From CAWAHD01 sp963781785 (lineage in GTDB: Bacteria; Planctomycetota; Planctomycetia; Isosphaerales; Isosphaeraceae), in assembly GCA_963781785.1 (NCBI GenBank), contig CAWAHD010000001.1, positions 1,240,001 to 1,304,000 on the forward strand: a stretch of 64,000 nt of DNA, given 5' to 3'. The notes under the pieces were generated by a model. The model saw only the letters and a program-made list of their open reading frames with translations, did not search any database and was not told where the DNA came from. Within the stretch, counting starts at the first letter, position 1. Every line of letters begins with the position of its first letter. A program made the translations under genes and the position numbers. This document shows, in pieces, positions 40,485 through 49,183 of this stretch.

Positions 40485-41234
40485 CATGAGTGATTCCATC
40501 CTGGAACGGGACGAGACCGACTTTCGGAGTGTCGGAAAAGGTGACTCGGGCTTTACACGTTCGCCCCGGGCCAGCCGGTTTGCCAGATAGGCATCCGCGA
40601 GAACCTCGGTCATCTCGTGCGCGTTGCTCCCGGGGACCAGGATATCTCCCCAGTCGCAACCCGGTCGCCGAGTATCAAAAAAAGCGGCCAGGCATGACGC
40701 CTCGGAAGGCTGTCTATGTGCCGTCGCTGTGGGGTCCGCCGTACCTGCTTCTCGGTCGAGGTGGAGATCGTTGCGCTGCATCACGTCCAGCAGAGTAGGT
40801 CGGCACGAACGAACGTCCCCTCCGTTCGATGCCGCAAGACCGTTCTATCCGCGGGGTCGGGTGCGGTAAATGGATTTCAGTCCGCGGGGGGCATCCGCGT
40901 GGTCAGGTCCGGTAAACGGTTTTTGAGCTGACGGACGAGAGGACCGGGCCCGGCGTAGAACTCGCGGCAAAGCGACGGCCTGTCTTCCAGGTGATCGACG
41001 ACAATTAAACTTCCCCACGTGTTTCCTCATCCGGAACTGTTACTGAGTGGCGATGGCTTATGGCGTGCGACGCTGGCACCATGTTCTATTCAAGGCCATT
41101 TCAGTTGCGCTTATGTCTGACGCACTGCATCTGGAGCCTCTTTACCATCAAGACCTGGCCTGAGCGTGCCGGTCTAGGAACGGCCTCGCCCAGCATGGGA
41201 CCATTTCTCTCTGGCGGATGGGTGCCTGGAACTC
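40485..41234 (+). other. Gene-poor interval with decayed coding traces
   Basis: On the minus strand, 40500-40700 reads GCDWGDILVPGSNAHEMTEV and ADAYLANRLARGERVKPESP, which has coding character but matches nothing I know and has no clear ends. Between 40850 and 40920 the phrase TCCGCGGGG...GTAAA occurs twice as an imperfect direct repeat. Nothing else is seen. Confidence 0.3.
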
Positions 41235-41475
41235 TCAGGGAGTGAGCCAGTCGTCGAGCCGCAAGTTAGGAATGTTCTGGAAGTCCGCGGTGTTGTGGGT
41301 CACCAGCGTCAGGTTGTGGACAAGAGCGACCGATCCAATCATCAAGTCCATCCGACTCACCGATATTCCCTGCTGGAGCAACGTTCCCCTGACCTGGCCG
41401 AACTTGCCGGCCGGACGGCGCGTCAAAATCGAGAACGTCAACTTCGCTCTTGGTGAACTTCCTCCACGACGGCGT
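41235..41475 (-). pseudogene. VapC-type PIN toxin, N-terminal half deleted
   Basis: The C-terminal half of a PIN-domain ribonuclease toxin: VLDFDAP, then GKFGQVRGTLLQQGISVSRM, DLMIGSVALVHNLTLVTHNT and ADFQNIPNLRLDDWLTP. The motif DLMIGS..L..LTLVTHN.ADF is characteristic and includes the later acidic residues. The first ~60 residues with the initial catalytic aspartate are absent: the sequence passes straight from the end of the antitoxin gene to the middle of the toxin. One extra frame change occurs at about 41425. Confidence 0.6.
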
Positions 41476-41658
41476 CCCAGTAGGGATCATCCGCCAGGGC
41501 TCCTTCGGTTAATAGAAAGCCCTCGCCGGTTCGGGCGGGTTTGATCGACGGGACCGTGCGAACTGTGATTCCTCGATGTGCTGGCCCTCGGGCACGCCAG
41601 GGTCTTCGTCCAGTTCGATGGTCCTGCCGTGAATTTTGCCGTGAAGGGTTTTCGTCAT
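41438..41658 (-). pseudogene. Antitoxin of PIN-toxin pair, frameshifted and fused
   Basis: ATG 41658 begins a short protein which, with one frame change, reads MTKTLHGKIHGRTIELDEDP, then VTVRTVPSIKPARTGEGFLL and TEGALADDPYWDAVVEEVHQ. The pattern (H/G-rich beta start, GEG-x-LxTxGALADDPxWDxxxEEI) is that of small antitoxins preceding VapC-type genes in planctomycetes. It runs directly into the truncated toxin, so a deletion has removed the gene junction. Confidence 0.55.
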
Positions 41659-41673
41659 GGGTAGTTTTCTTTC

Positions 41674-42171
41674 TCATTCGTCGTCGTCTTCGGCCCGTTT
41701 CATTTTACGCTGACGCTTCTTCGGCTCGCCCTCTTGCTGGCTACCACGGCGGGCACAGATCCGATGATCGTCCTCGGCTTCGATCGGTTGCTCGTCGGTC
41801 CGCTCCGCAAGATTCAAGCCGCCCTTCTCGTGAATCGCTCGGCCTTGTTGGTAGAGACCCGCACGGCTGCATTGCCGCAGCCAGGCGAGAGGCCATCTCC
41901 GCCGCCCTGGGCGATCCGTGTCCTGCACGGGCACGTGGTCCATCAGGGCGTTGGCGAACCGCTTGATTCGCTGCAGAGTGCCCGTCTGACGCAGGTCAGT
42001 CTTCTGCTTTCGTGGTTGGTCGTTGGCGGGAGACGCCGCATCGATCGTCAGGCTTGGGACGTCCAGAACAGCCATGTTCTTGATCGACGAATCCTGGACG
42101 ATCTGAACCGGGCATCCCGTCAGGTTTTCCACCTCTTCGATTGTTTGCCTGACGCTGTTTCGTGAATCCAT
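41674..42171 (-). CDS. Hypothetical protein, weakly supported
   Basis: Only the first 45 residues (MDSRNSVRQTIEEVENLTGC and VQIVQDSSIKNMAVLDVPSL) look like a folded domain; they recall short planctomycete proteins that open EEVExLTGxPVxI. The rest is charged and low in hydrophobics and could be a frameshifted tail. Another frame (42120-42317) overlaps it. I do not recognise a function and the boundaries are uncertain. Confidence 0.25.
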   Translation of the reverse strand: MDSRNSVRQTIEEVENLTGCPVQIVQDSSIKNMAVLDVPSLTIDAASPANDQPRKQKTDLRQTGTLQRIKRFANALMDHVPVQDTDRPGRRRWPLAWLRQCSRAGLYQQGRAIHEKGGLNLAERTDEQPIEAEDDHRICARRGSQQEGEPKKRQRKMKRAEDDDE

Positions 42172-42282
42172 TTCCGCATTATGGTCCGCGCGACGACTAA
42201 TTCCCAGCCTGGGCTACGGCATACCTTGGTCTCGGTCGTGATCACACCAAGTCCGTGTTCGATCAGAAGCTCCGCGTTGAGT

Positions 42283-42877
42283 TTCCGGAGGCCGGTCCGC
42301 ATTACGCCGGTGACCACGCGAGTCGAGCACGTGAAGGCTCAGGGCCGGACCATTCCCGGGTTCGAACCCCTGGTTTGACGATACCGCCCCTCGCGGGGTC
42401 TGCTAGAATGCCCAAAAACGAACGACGGTGTTTCGACGGGTTCGCGTCTTGAAGGCCGCGGAGAACCGCGGCATCGCGGCGGGCTTGGATCGCTCGGCCG
42501 GCCTGGAAGACACGATCTGGCTGTGCCCAATCGAAGATCGGCGGAAGCTCGATTCTGTCGCGGCGAGGGAATGGTGGAAGGTCTCTCGCGGGGCAGTTGA
42601 TCCGCTGCTGGTCGATCAGACCGGGGCGGCTGTTCCGCGAGGGTAAGACGGCGATCTCGGCTGAGCTGGCGGGAATTCTCGCCCGGCTGGGCACGAGGTC
42701 GCGGAAGGCTGGCAGGCCCGACTGGAGAAGCTCAAAGGCGGCCGGCTGCTGGGCCGATTATTGGCGGGCAGTTGCAAGCACGTACTTTCGCGGGAGCGAA
42801 AGGCGACGATTGGGGTCACCGCCCGCCTGGGCGTGCACCACCTGGCCAATCTGGGCGGGTGCCCGGCGCGATAGCTC
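42283..42877 (+). pseudogene. RAYT/Y1-type transposase remnant, copy 1
   Basis: A decayed C-terminal fragment of a REP-associated tyrosine transposase-like protein. Frames read VTTRVEHVKAQGR, then LEDTIWLCPIEDRRKLDSVA, EWWKVSRGAV, and ISAELAGILARLG. Nucleotide similarity to 44420-44776 is high and in the same orientation, ending at the same GCCAATCTGGGCGGGTGCCC block. The N-terminal catalytic region is missing. Confidence 0.55.
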
Positions 42878-43030
42878 AAATGCAGTGATGCCGATTCGCT
42901 ATCCCACCCGTCGACCCGACGCCGCGTCGCGGCCGCTCTTCGATGGCCGTCGTTCCTTGCTTGTGACTGGCTCATCGACTTCGCCCAACGTGCTTTGCAC
43001 GATCGCGCGTTGGGTCAATGTCAGGTCGCG

Positions 43031-43630
43031 TCAATATGTTTCTGGCAGGATGGCCTTCTGCTTTCGCACAAAGTACGATTGCTCGATCCCTTCCGGCCGG
43101 CTGTTGCCGCCGGGCGGGCGCAGGCGGGCGACGTTCGGCAAGTCGTCGGGAAAGCCCATCAGCTTGCGGTGCAATTCGGGGTCCTCTCGGGCTGCCAGAC
43201 CGACAATCTCCAGCCACATCAGTCGAAACTCGGTGTACTCGCGATCGTCCAGCCCCAACACGCGAATGAGCCGGCGCGCCTGCCGGGTATGGCCCTCAAT
43301 GGTACCGTCCTCGTTGACCCGGACGTCGCCGCACACAAGGGCCGTCAGCGGGTCCGGGACCAATTGTTTGCCCTTGCCGACGTTGCAGGCCGAGCACCCA
43401 TAAAGCAGGTTGTCGTAGGATAACGTATCGCCGGGATGAGAAGCGATCGGCCGAAAATGCTCCACGTCGAACGTGCCGCGCAGCCTTCCCCATTGCTCTC
43501 GGAACAGGCAGTAGACGCAACGAAAGGTGAACTCGTCGCGCAGCCAAGGCCGGTAGCTGGCCGCGTCGGCATAGCCTTGCGGTCCGTGTCGGCGCAGGTG
43601 CGGCTCGGGAGGATACGTGAAGGGCGTCAT
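43031..43630 (-). CDS. HNH endonuclease domain protein
   Basis: An intact 199-residue protein with a zinc-bound HNH site: FRCVYCLFREQWG (Cys38, Cys41), GTFDVEHFRPIASHP (the catalytic His in VEHF), and LLYGCSACNVGKGKQLVPDP (second Cys pair and Asn). The spacing fits the HNH_5/HNH_2 type found in McrA-like and phage endonucleases. It starts 3 bp after the stop of a frameshifted small gene, so the two form an operon. Both are flanked by transposase remnants. Target unknown; nicking or cutting of DNA is expected. Confidence 0.8.
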   Translation of the reverse strand: MTPFTYPPEPHLRRHGPQGYADAASYRPWLRDEFTFRCVYCLFREQWGRLRGTFDVEHFRPIASHPGDTLSYDNLLYGCSACNVGKGKQLVPDPLTALVCGDVRVNEDGTIEGHTRQARRLIRVLGLDDREYTEFRLMWLEIVGLAAREDPELHRKLMGFPDDLPNVARLRPPGGNSRPEGIEQSYFVRKQKAILPETY

Positions 43631-43633
43631 GCA

Positions 43634-44016
43634 TTACTCGCTTGGCCGGCGCCGGGCCTTCGCCAGCAGCTCCTGGTGGAGCTTACGCGCCTCGGCCAAG
43701 GGCAACGGAGCGACCTTGCGGCGATGGGCCAACATCTCGCGCTGCAGCAGGTGCAGCTCCACGGCTTCTCCCGCCGACAGCGTGCCGTCGATCTCTTTGT
43801 CGATCAGCGCGCACCGGCGGGCGTTCTTCGCTTCGCTCCAGGCGCCGTTCCCTCGACCGGTTCCTCGACGATCGGCACGACGCACGCGACGGCCCGGCCC
43901 TCGAGTTCCAGCACCGAGCCGTTGGCATCGACCGGCAGCGACAGCACGAACCGCTTAACTGCTTCGTCCTCTTTGTCCAGCGCGATGTGGTTCACGGCCG
44001 AGTCCTTGCGATCCAT
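43634..44016 (-). CDS. Small protein upstream of HNH gene, one frameshift
   Basis: ATG 44016 starts MDRKDSAVNHIALDKEDEAV, then KRFVLSLPVDANGSVLELEG and RAVACVVPIVEEPVE; after a frame change near 43850 it continues GNGAWSEAKNARRCALIDKE and LHLLQREMLAHRRKVAPLPL to the stop at 43634. The N-terminal half has the beta-strand and GRxVACVVP pattern of a Phd/AbrB-like antitoxin, the second half a basic helical region. Joined product is about 125 residues. Stop is 3 bp from the HNH start. Probably a DNA-binding partner or antitoxin. Confidence 0.5.
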
Positions 44017-44127
44017 AAAGTCGGCAGTAACTGAGGAAAGTATACCACCACTGCCTATTGCCGGCAGCATCATTCCAGGGATGGAAGGGCATATCACCTC
44101 GTCACGCGTTTTGCTCGACGATGCTGG

Positions 44128-44776
44128 TTCATGAAATTCTTGAAAGAGCGACTGTCTCGGCTAGCGAATCGGCAGGACAAAAACGCGCGGTGCGTTTTTC
44201 GAGCAACGCTTCAAGAGCGTCGGGGTCCTCGATGAAGAGTCGCTGCTGGCCGCATGTGCTTACATCGATTTGAACCCTGTCGCCGCCGGCATCGTGGAGG
44301 TTCCGGAGGAGAGCCCGCATACGTCGGTCACGACGCGAGTTGACCACGTCAAAGCCCAGGGGCGAGTCGACGACCTGAAAGCTGCCGATGCGGCAGCGTG
44401 GCGGGCTCCGATGCGTCGGCCGGATTGGAGGAGGCGATCTGGCTTTGCCACGTCGAGGACCGGCGGAAGCTGGATTCGTCGCGCGAGGGAGTGGTGGGAG
44501 GTGTCTCGCTGGGAAACCATCTGCTTCCGGTTGAATACACGGGGCGGCTGTTCCGCGAGGGGAAGAGGGCGATTTCGGCCGGGCTGGCGGGGATCCTCGC
44601 TAGGCTGGGCACGAGCGCGGAAGGCTGGCAGGCCCGGCTGGAGAAGCTCAAGGGTGGCTGGCTGCTGGGCCGATTCTTGGCGGGCAGTTCGGCTAGCGCC
44701 TACTTTCGCGGGAGCGAAAGGTGACGATTGGGGTGCACCACCTGGCCAATCTGGGCGGGTGCCCTGTGAGATAGCG
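44128..44776 (+). pseudogene. RAYT/Y1-type transposase remnant, copy 2
   Basis: Better preserved than copy 1. Frames give FLKERLSRLANRQDKNAR, ESLLAACAYIDLNPVAAGIV, VPEESPHTSVTTRVDHVKAQ, then LEEAIWLCHVEDRRKLDSSR and FREGKRAISAGLAGILARLG, WLLGRFLAGSSASAYFRGSE. CAYIDLNPVAAGI is the hallmark of Y1 transposases of the REP-associated type. The N-terminal HUH/tyrosine region is missing and at least three frame changes are required. Confidence 0.6.
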
Positions 44777-45218
44777 CCAACAAATACTCACCTCTTCGTT
44801 GCCGCTTTCCCCTGGCGAAAGCGACGTCGCGTCGGGGGTCGGCTATCGGGTGCGTATGATGCGCGTAACTGGCCCATGAGCATGCACACAGCGTGCGGAG
44901 TGATGGACCGCGACCAGGTTGGCCGCTTCTGACTGCGCCGGTCGATCGGGCCCGCTCGAGGCGCTGGCATCGACCACACGACGGGCCTCTCCGGTCCCAA
45001 TGCCTTGCGTGTCCGTTCCCTTTCCGCCCGCCCACTTCCACGCGTAAATCGTCCCAATTCTTCTCATGATCCACGCCGCTGCATCCGATAAGGAGAATCG
45101 GTCGCTTACTAAGGCGGTCTGGGAGCGACCAGCGACGTTTCCAAGCGCAGGAAACTTCGCCCTTGTGCCGTGCGTCCGCGGAGTGTATGAGATTCTGCCC
45201 CCCGTTTCCAGGCAACGC
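44777..45218 (+). other. Gene-free interval
   Basis: Nothing coding is seen in either strand. It separates the transposase remnant from the broken repeat-protein gene. Confidence 0.35.
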
Positions 45219-46671
45219 ATGTCAGCGACGAACAACAGACAAGAACCAAGCCGGCACCCGCACGCGAGCATCGGTCTGAAGCGGCGGCGAAAGCGAAATC
45301 CGGGATACTGGTTCGGCGTACTGAACGATGCCGTGAGAGCCGACGGGCTGGTGGTGCGGCGAGCCGCGTGATTGCAGCGAGGATGACATCCTCGGCTGGG
45401 CCGATGCTTTCTATGCTCGCCACGGCGATTGGCCAAGCTTTGATTCCGGGCCGATTCCCGAGTCATGCGGCGAGACCTGGCTCACCCGTGTCGGCAGCGC
45501 TTGTGCTGGGCCTGCGGGGTCCGCGGTGCTGGTGGATCGCTTCCGCGTTTCTTCGCCCGCCATCGGGGTCGATACAACCGGTCAGAGCAGGAACTCTCAC
45601 TGAAGCAGATCATGGGCTGGGCCAAATCCTGGGGCGGGGCGCGGAAACCGGCCGCTGGCCGACGACCCTCGCAGGCGAGATCCCGGGGCAAGGCGGGTAT
45701 GACGTGGCTCGGCGTTGACCAGGTGCTACGAAAGGGGCCGCGGGGGCCGGGACGGTGGCACATCGCTACTCCACTTTCTGACCGGCAAACACCGCCTTTT
45801 TCACGACACGCCCCTTACCGAGGAACAGATCCTGATGTGGGCCGATGCCCATCACCGTCGAACGGGACAATGGCCCTATGCCTACTCCGGTCCGAAGAAC
45901 TTCGATAGGCCGGGTGAAACCTGGCTGGGAATGTCGACGGCGCTGATCCGAGGACACCGCAGTCTTCCCGGAGGTTTGTCGCTCAGTCAACTGCTGATCA
46001 AGCACCGCGGGATCAGGTGTGTGTCCTACCTGCCGCTGCTCTCGATTCCTCAAATCCTCGCCTGGGCAGACGCCCACCACGCGAGGACTGGCCGATGGCC
46101 TAACCTCCATTCAGGACCGATCCCGGAGGCACCCGAGGAATCCTAAGAAAGTGCAATCCGCCCTGGTCAGCGGACTACGCGGCCTTTCCGGGGGTTCAAG
46201 CCTCGCCCAGTTGCTCTCCGAGCAGCGCGGGCTGCGCAATCCTCAACGCCTGCCCGACCTGTCCGCGCCGCAGATCCTGGCCTGGGCCGACGGTCGCTGC
46301 GGGGCACCGGCCAGTGGCCGAAGCTGATTCCGGTCCCATCCCCGAGGTTCCAGGCGAGACGTGGAACAGCGTGGAGTGCGCCCTCCGAAGAGGCGTTCGC
46401 GGCCTCGCCGGCAGGTCACGACTCAGCCTGTTGCTCGCCCAGCATCGCGATTGGCGACTCCGCGCCGGCCCGCATTGACGGTTCCGCAAATCCTGGCGTG
46501 GGCTGACGCATTTCGTGCGCACCGGCCGCTGGCCCACTCGGAAGTCCGGCCCCATCCTCGAGGCCCCGGGCGAAAACTGGTACCAAGTCTATCGCGCCGT
46601 TCAAATTGGGCGCCGCGGCCTGCCCGGCGGCTTATCGTTCCCTCAGTTGATCAAGGAGAGAGCGTTTTAGA
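45219..46671 (+). pseudogene. Broken paralogue of the nine-repeat protein
   Basis: ATG 45219 starts MSATNNRQEPSRHPHASIGL and KRRRKRNPGYWFGVLNDAVR, which parallels the N-terminus of the gene at 7828-9969 (MSSRNKVKSH ... RRWFGILRAA). Repeat units follow in several frames: DILGWADAFYARHGDWPSFD, EQILMWADAHHRRTGQWPYA, PQILAWADAHHARTGRWPNL, PQILAWAD near 46268 and VPQILAWADAFRA near 46490. I count about six units. The longest intact frame is 45715-46146; at least five frame changes, including a stop right after the N-terminus (45369), disrupt it. Confidence 0.7.
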
Positions 46672-46889
46672 TAGCTGTTTGACGCGTTTTCGGTTGGCGC
46701 GTTTGACCGCATCGCTGCACGTGACCTGGGCCACATTGCTGGGTTCATGCGGCTTCGAGTTCATAGAGCCGTGTCAAAAAGCGAGCTTCCCCATGGCCGC
46801 CGTGCCATCTGGCATCGTTCATCCGGTCGACCTTTCCCAGGGCTCTACGTTGCGTGTCCTTCTGACCCAACAAAAATGTGTTCTTTTGG

Positions 46890-47632
46890 TCAATCAGATC
46901 GCGAGGGCAGCAAGTCGTATCGTTGGTCTTCGCGGTCCATCTCGCGCAGGACATGGGTGCTCTGGTGCGTCGCGGATATGGTGAGCGCTGTCACCTGAAT
47001 TGCGGTGATTGTCCAGATCAATGTCGAGCCGTGTAACAGCAACTCGCTTTCCAGACCGCGGACCTGGTGCGGTTGGAGGGGCCATCCGGCGGCCCAGTTC
47101 GTCCGCTGGCAAAAGAAAAGCATCCAGACGAGGGCGCCGGTGACCGCCATCGACCGAGTGGATTTATCGGAATCGCGCGCGTGGTCCACACCGAGGTGCA
47201 CGAGATAATCGCAAGACAAGCTCGAGAGCAGGGCAAACTCGCTCCAGGCCAGGGCTTCGGCGAAATTGAGCCGGAACCAGCGATGGCCGACTTCGCCGGC
47301 CAAGCCCATGGCTTCACCGCGGTCGGCGAACCAGAGGCCGACATCGACCAGGCACAGGATCAGGAGCATGCCCGCTCGCCGCTGCCAGCTTTCATGATCC
47401 CACCGTCCCCAGAGCAGTACGGCCCCGATCAGCGAGCCCCAAGCGATCGGTGGCCGATCCACGCGAACCACGGCATCGCATGGACCCACTGGACCAGATG
47501 GCGGTGGAACACGGAGAACAGATCGACCACCGACCCGAGCGAGAACAGGACCATGGCGACGGCGATGAACCCGAATCCTAGGCGGCAAAGCTGATAGGTC
47601 TTGCGAAGCTCATCTCGTTCCAGGTCGAACAT
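46890..47632 (-). CDS. Multi-pass membrane protein, one frameshift
   Basis: Start MFDLERDELRKTYQLCRLGF at 47632; helices GFIAVAMVLFSLGSVVDLFS and, after a frame change near 47430, LIGAVLLWGRW, AGMLLILCLVDVGLWFADRG, ALAWSEFALLSSLSCDYLVH, AVTGALVWMLFFCQRTNWAA and WTITAIQVTALTISATHQST. About six membrane segments in total, joined product about 245 residues. I do not recognise the family; the outline resembles DoxX/HTTM-like small membrane proteins, but that is weak. No operon partner is visible. Confidence 0.45.
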
Positions 47633-47978
47633 GGCGGAAGCGTCTCGATCTGTTGATGCGCCAGAACCTGATCCGGGTCCAGATCAATCGAATTCATTCT
47701 AAGCGAGCCGGCAGCCGACGCCAAGATACTGTCACGGGTGAAGGCCGGCGGAGCCATTGCCTGGGAGAACGGATGATGTCCAGAGTCAAGAAAAACGAGA
47801 AGTGCGCGATTTCGGCCGGCCGGCCGCCGGCTCTTAGGGGGCGCAAAACAATAACTTGCCGAATTTGGTGTCTTGAATGGCGCGTGTGAATCTTGTAATC
47901 CCGGTTGCCGAGTAATGTGTTTCTCTTGATACAGAGCTCCGACATTTCGGCGTCTGGCATTCGCTTCACGCTCGGTTC
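47633..47978 (+). other. Gene-free interval
   Basis: No frame here has coding character in either strand. It lies between the membrane protein gene and the left arm of the GxxExxY element. Confidence 0.35.
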
Positions 47979-48218
47979 TCAACCTTCGTTTCCTTCGTTT
48001 GCTTCTGTTCCAGGGTTGTTTGCGCCAGGCAGGACTAGCCTTGAGATTCCGTCGACGAGCTTGATCTCATGGAAGTTGAACATGAGCCCAACGGGCACGT
48101 CCAGCAGTTTCATGTAACTGAGCTCCAACAAACCTGGCCCCATGATCCGGTGCACTTCGATAGCGGCGCCAATGATCTCACCGGAGAGCTTGTCAGCCTT
48201 GGCGAATAGCGGGTGCAT
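47979..48218 (-). pseudogene. GxxExxY family protein remnant with internal deletion
   Basis: The protein starts MHPLFAKADKLSGEIIGAAI and EVHRIMGPGLLE, the exact N-terminus of GxxExxY proteins, then jumps to LSYMKLLDVPVGLMFNFHEI and KLVDGISRLVLPGA, their C-terminus. The middle 50-60 residues, with the GxxExxY motif and the presumed nuclease core, are missing without a frame break. The last 13 residues (NNPGTEANEGNEG) are read from an inverted repeat arm. A clean in-frame deletion derivative of an unknown-function family. Confidence 0.7.
47984..48014 (+). repeat. 31-bp inverted repeat, left arm of GxxExxY element
   Basis: Complement of the arm at 48233-48263, matching at 29 of 31 positions. 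It overlaps the 3' end of the GxxExxY remnant. Same family as the arms at 22275-22382 and 23094-23202. Confidence 0.75.
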
Positions 48219-48232
48219 GGCGTCGGTCTCAT

Positions 48233-48263
48233 CTTGGAACAGAAGGAAACGAAGGAAACGAAG
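48233..48263 (+). repeat. 31-bp inverted repeat, right arm of GxxExxY element
   Basis: Contains GGAACAGAAGGAAACGAAGG and lies 15 bp upstream of the GxxExxY start codon. With the left arm it delimits a 280-bp element. Confidence 0.75.
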
Positions 48264-48419
48264 AATTCGGAAGGGAAACACGGTCGCGATTCGTTTAAAC
48301 TCTGGGACAGTAACTGACGCGGCAGACGTAAGCAACCTCGAAGTTTTCTCCTCTTGCACTCGACATACCTGCGACTCGCACATGGTTAGCAATTCGGTAG
48401 GTTATTGTTTTGCATGCCC

Positions 48420-48855
48420 TTAGCGGATCGGACTGGCAGCACAATCCGTCTCGCGATCGATCGGCCGGATCAAAAGCGACACGAACCCCCACTCGAGTGC
48501 CGGCGCGGCCAGGGCGTCGCCCGGAGGAGGCGTCTCGATCTCGAGAACCAGGATATTTCGCTCGATGACCCGGTCGAGCGGGATCTCATAGGATGTCCTG
48601 CCCGGAGAGGAATGCACCAGCGGCTGTCCGTTAAGTAGGCAGGCGATGAATTCCGGGAACGTGGTCCAGCTTGAGGAGCAGGGTGTGGCCCTCGCCATCG
48701 AGAGGTGGCCGGCCGAATCGCCGGACCAACTGAAGGCGGCGGGGAGCTTCCGGTGGCCAGCGTATCGGGAGCGAGAGCCGCTCTCCGGCCGATTCGGGCA
48801 AGCCGGCCGCCCGGCATTCCCAGCCGCCGCGGAGCCGGATCTGATGCTCGGCCAC
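48420..48855 (-). CDS. Hypothetical protein, glycosidase-like beta-sandwich, one frameshift
   Basis: Start MAEHQIRLRGGWECRAAGLP, then RLSLPIRWPPEAPRRLQLVR, RFGRPPLDGEGHTLLLKLDH and VPGIH; after a frame change near 48640 it continues CLLNGQPLVHSSPGRTSYEI, VIERNILVLEIETPPPG and ALEWGFVSLLIRP. Strand-rich, with the L-NG-x-L and N-x-L-x-LEI pattern of the sugar-binding domain found at the start of family-2 glycosidases, but only that domain is present (about 145 residues). Cytoplasmic; function unknown. Confidence 0.5.
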
Positions 48856-49183
48856 GTGAGACTGCCTCCCCCGGCCCCGCCGCCAAAAACGATTGCCGGC
48901 TTTGCGAATTCCGCGGAAGCTCCGGCCGCCAAACTTCGCGATTCATTCCGGCTTTGGTATGGCCTTTACCCGATCAATTCATTATAGTCGGGGTTTCCGT
49001 GGAGCCACTCGCGGTTGTGCCACGTTTTTTCCGCGCTCAGATCGCAATCCTCCCGCTTCCTGGCGGAGCCTAGCCCAGGCCGCCCTTTGTGCGGACGTCG
49101 CCGGAGGCCATGATGTCGTGGGCGGAGCGGCTCGAAAGCCTTGCCATTCACACCTCGCCAGTGAGGTCGGTCGCGGATTGCTC
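48856..49183 (+). other. Gene-free interval before fabH
   Basis: Divergent upstream regions of the beta-sandwich protein gene (minus) and fabH (plus). No coding frame is recognised. Confidence 0.35.

Noticed and set aside
40500..40700. Minus-strand peptide with coding character (VPGSNAHEMTEVLADAYLAN).
   Set aside because: No start, no family match and no consistent extension, so it was left as a trace in the interval description.
42345..42382. A GGTTCGAACC block resembling a tRNA T-arm.
   Set aside because: The T-stem has a mismatch and no matching acceptor or anticodon arm lies upstream; the same position in the second transposase copy is ordinary coding sequence.
42376..42421. TTGACG and TAGAAT as a promoter.
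   Set aside because: The spacer is about 23 bp, too long for a sigma-70 promoter, and no intact gene follows.
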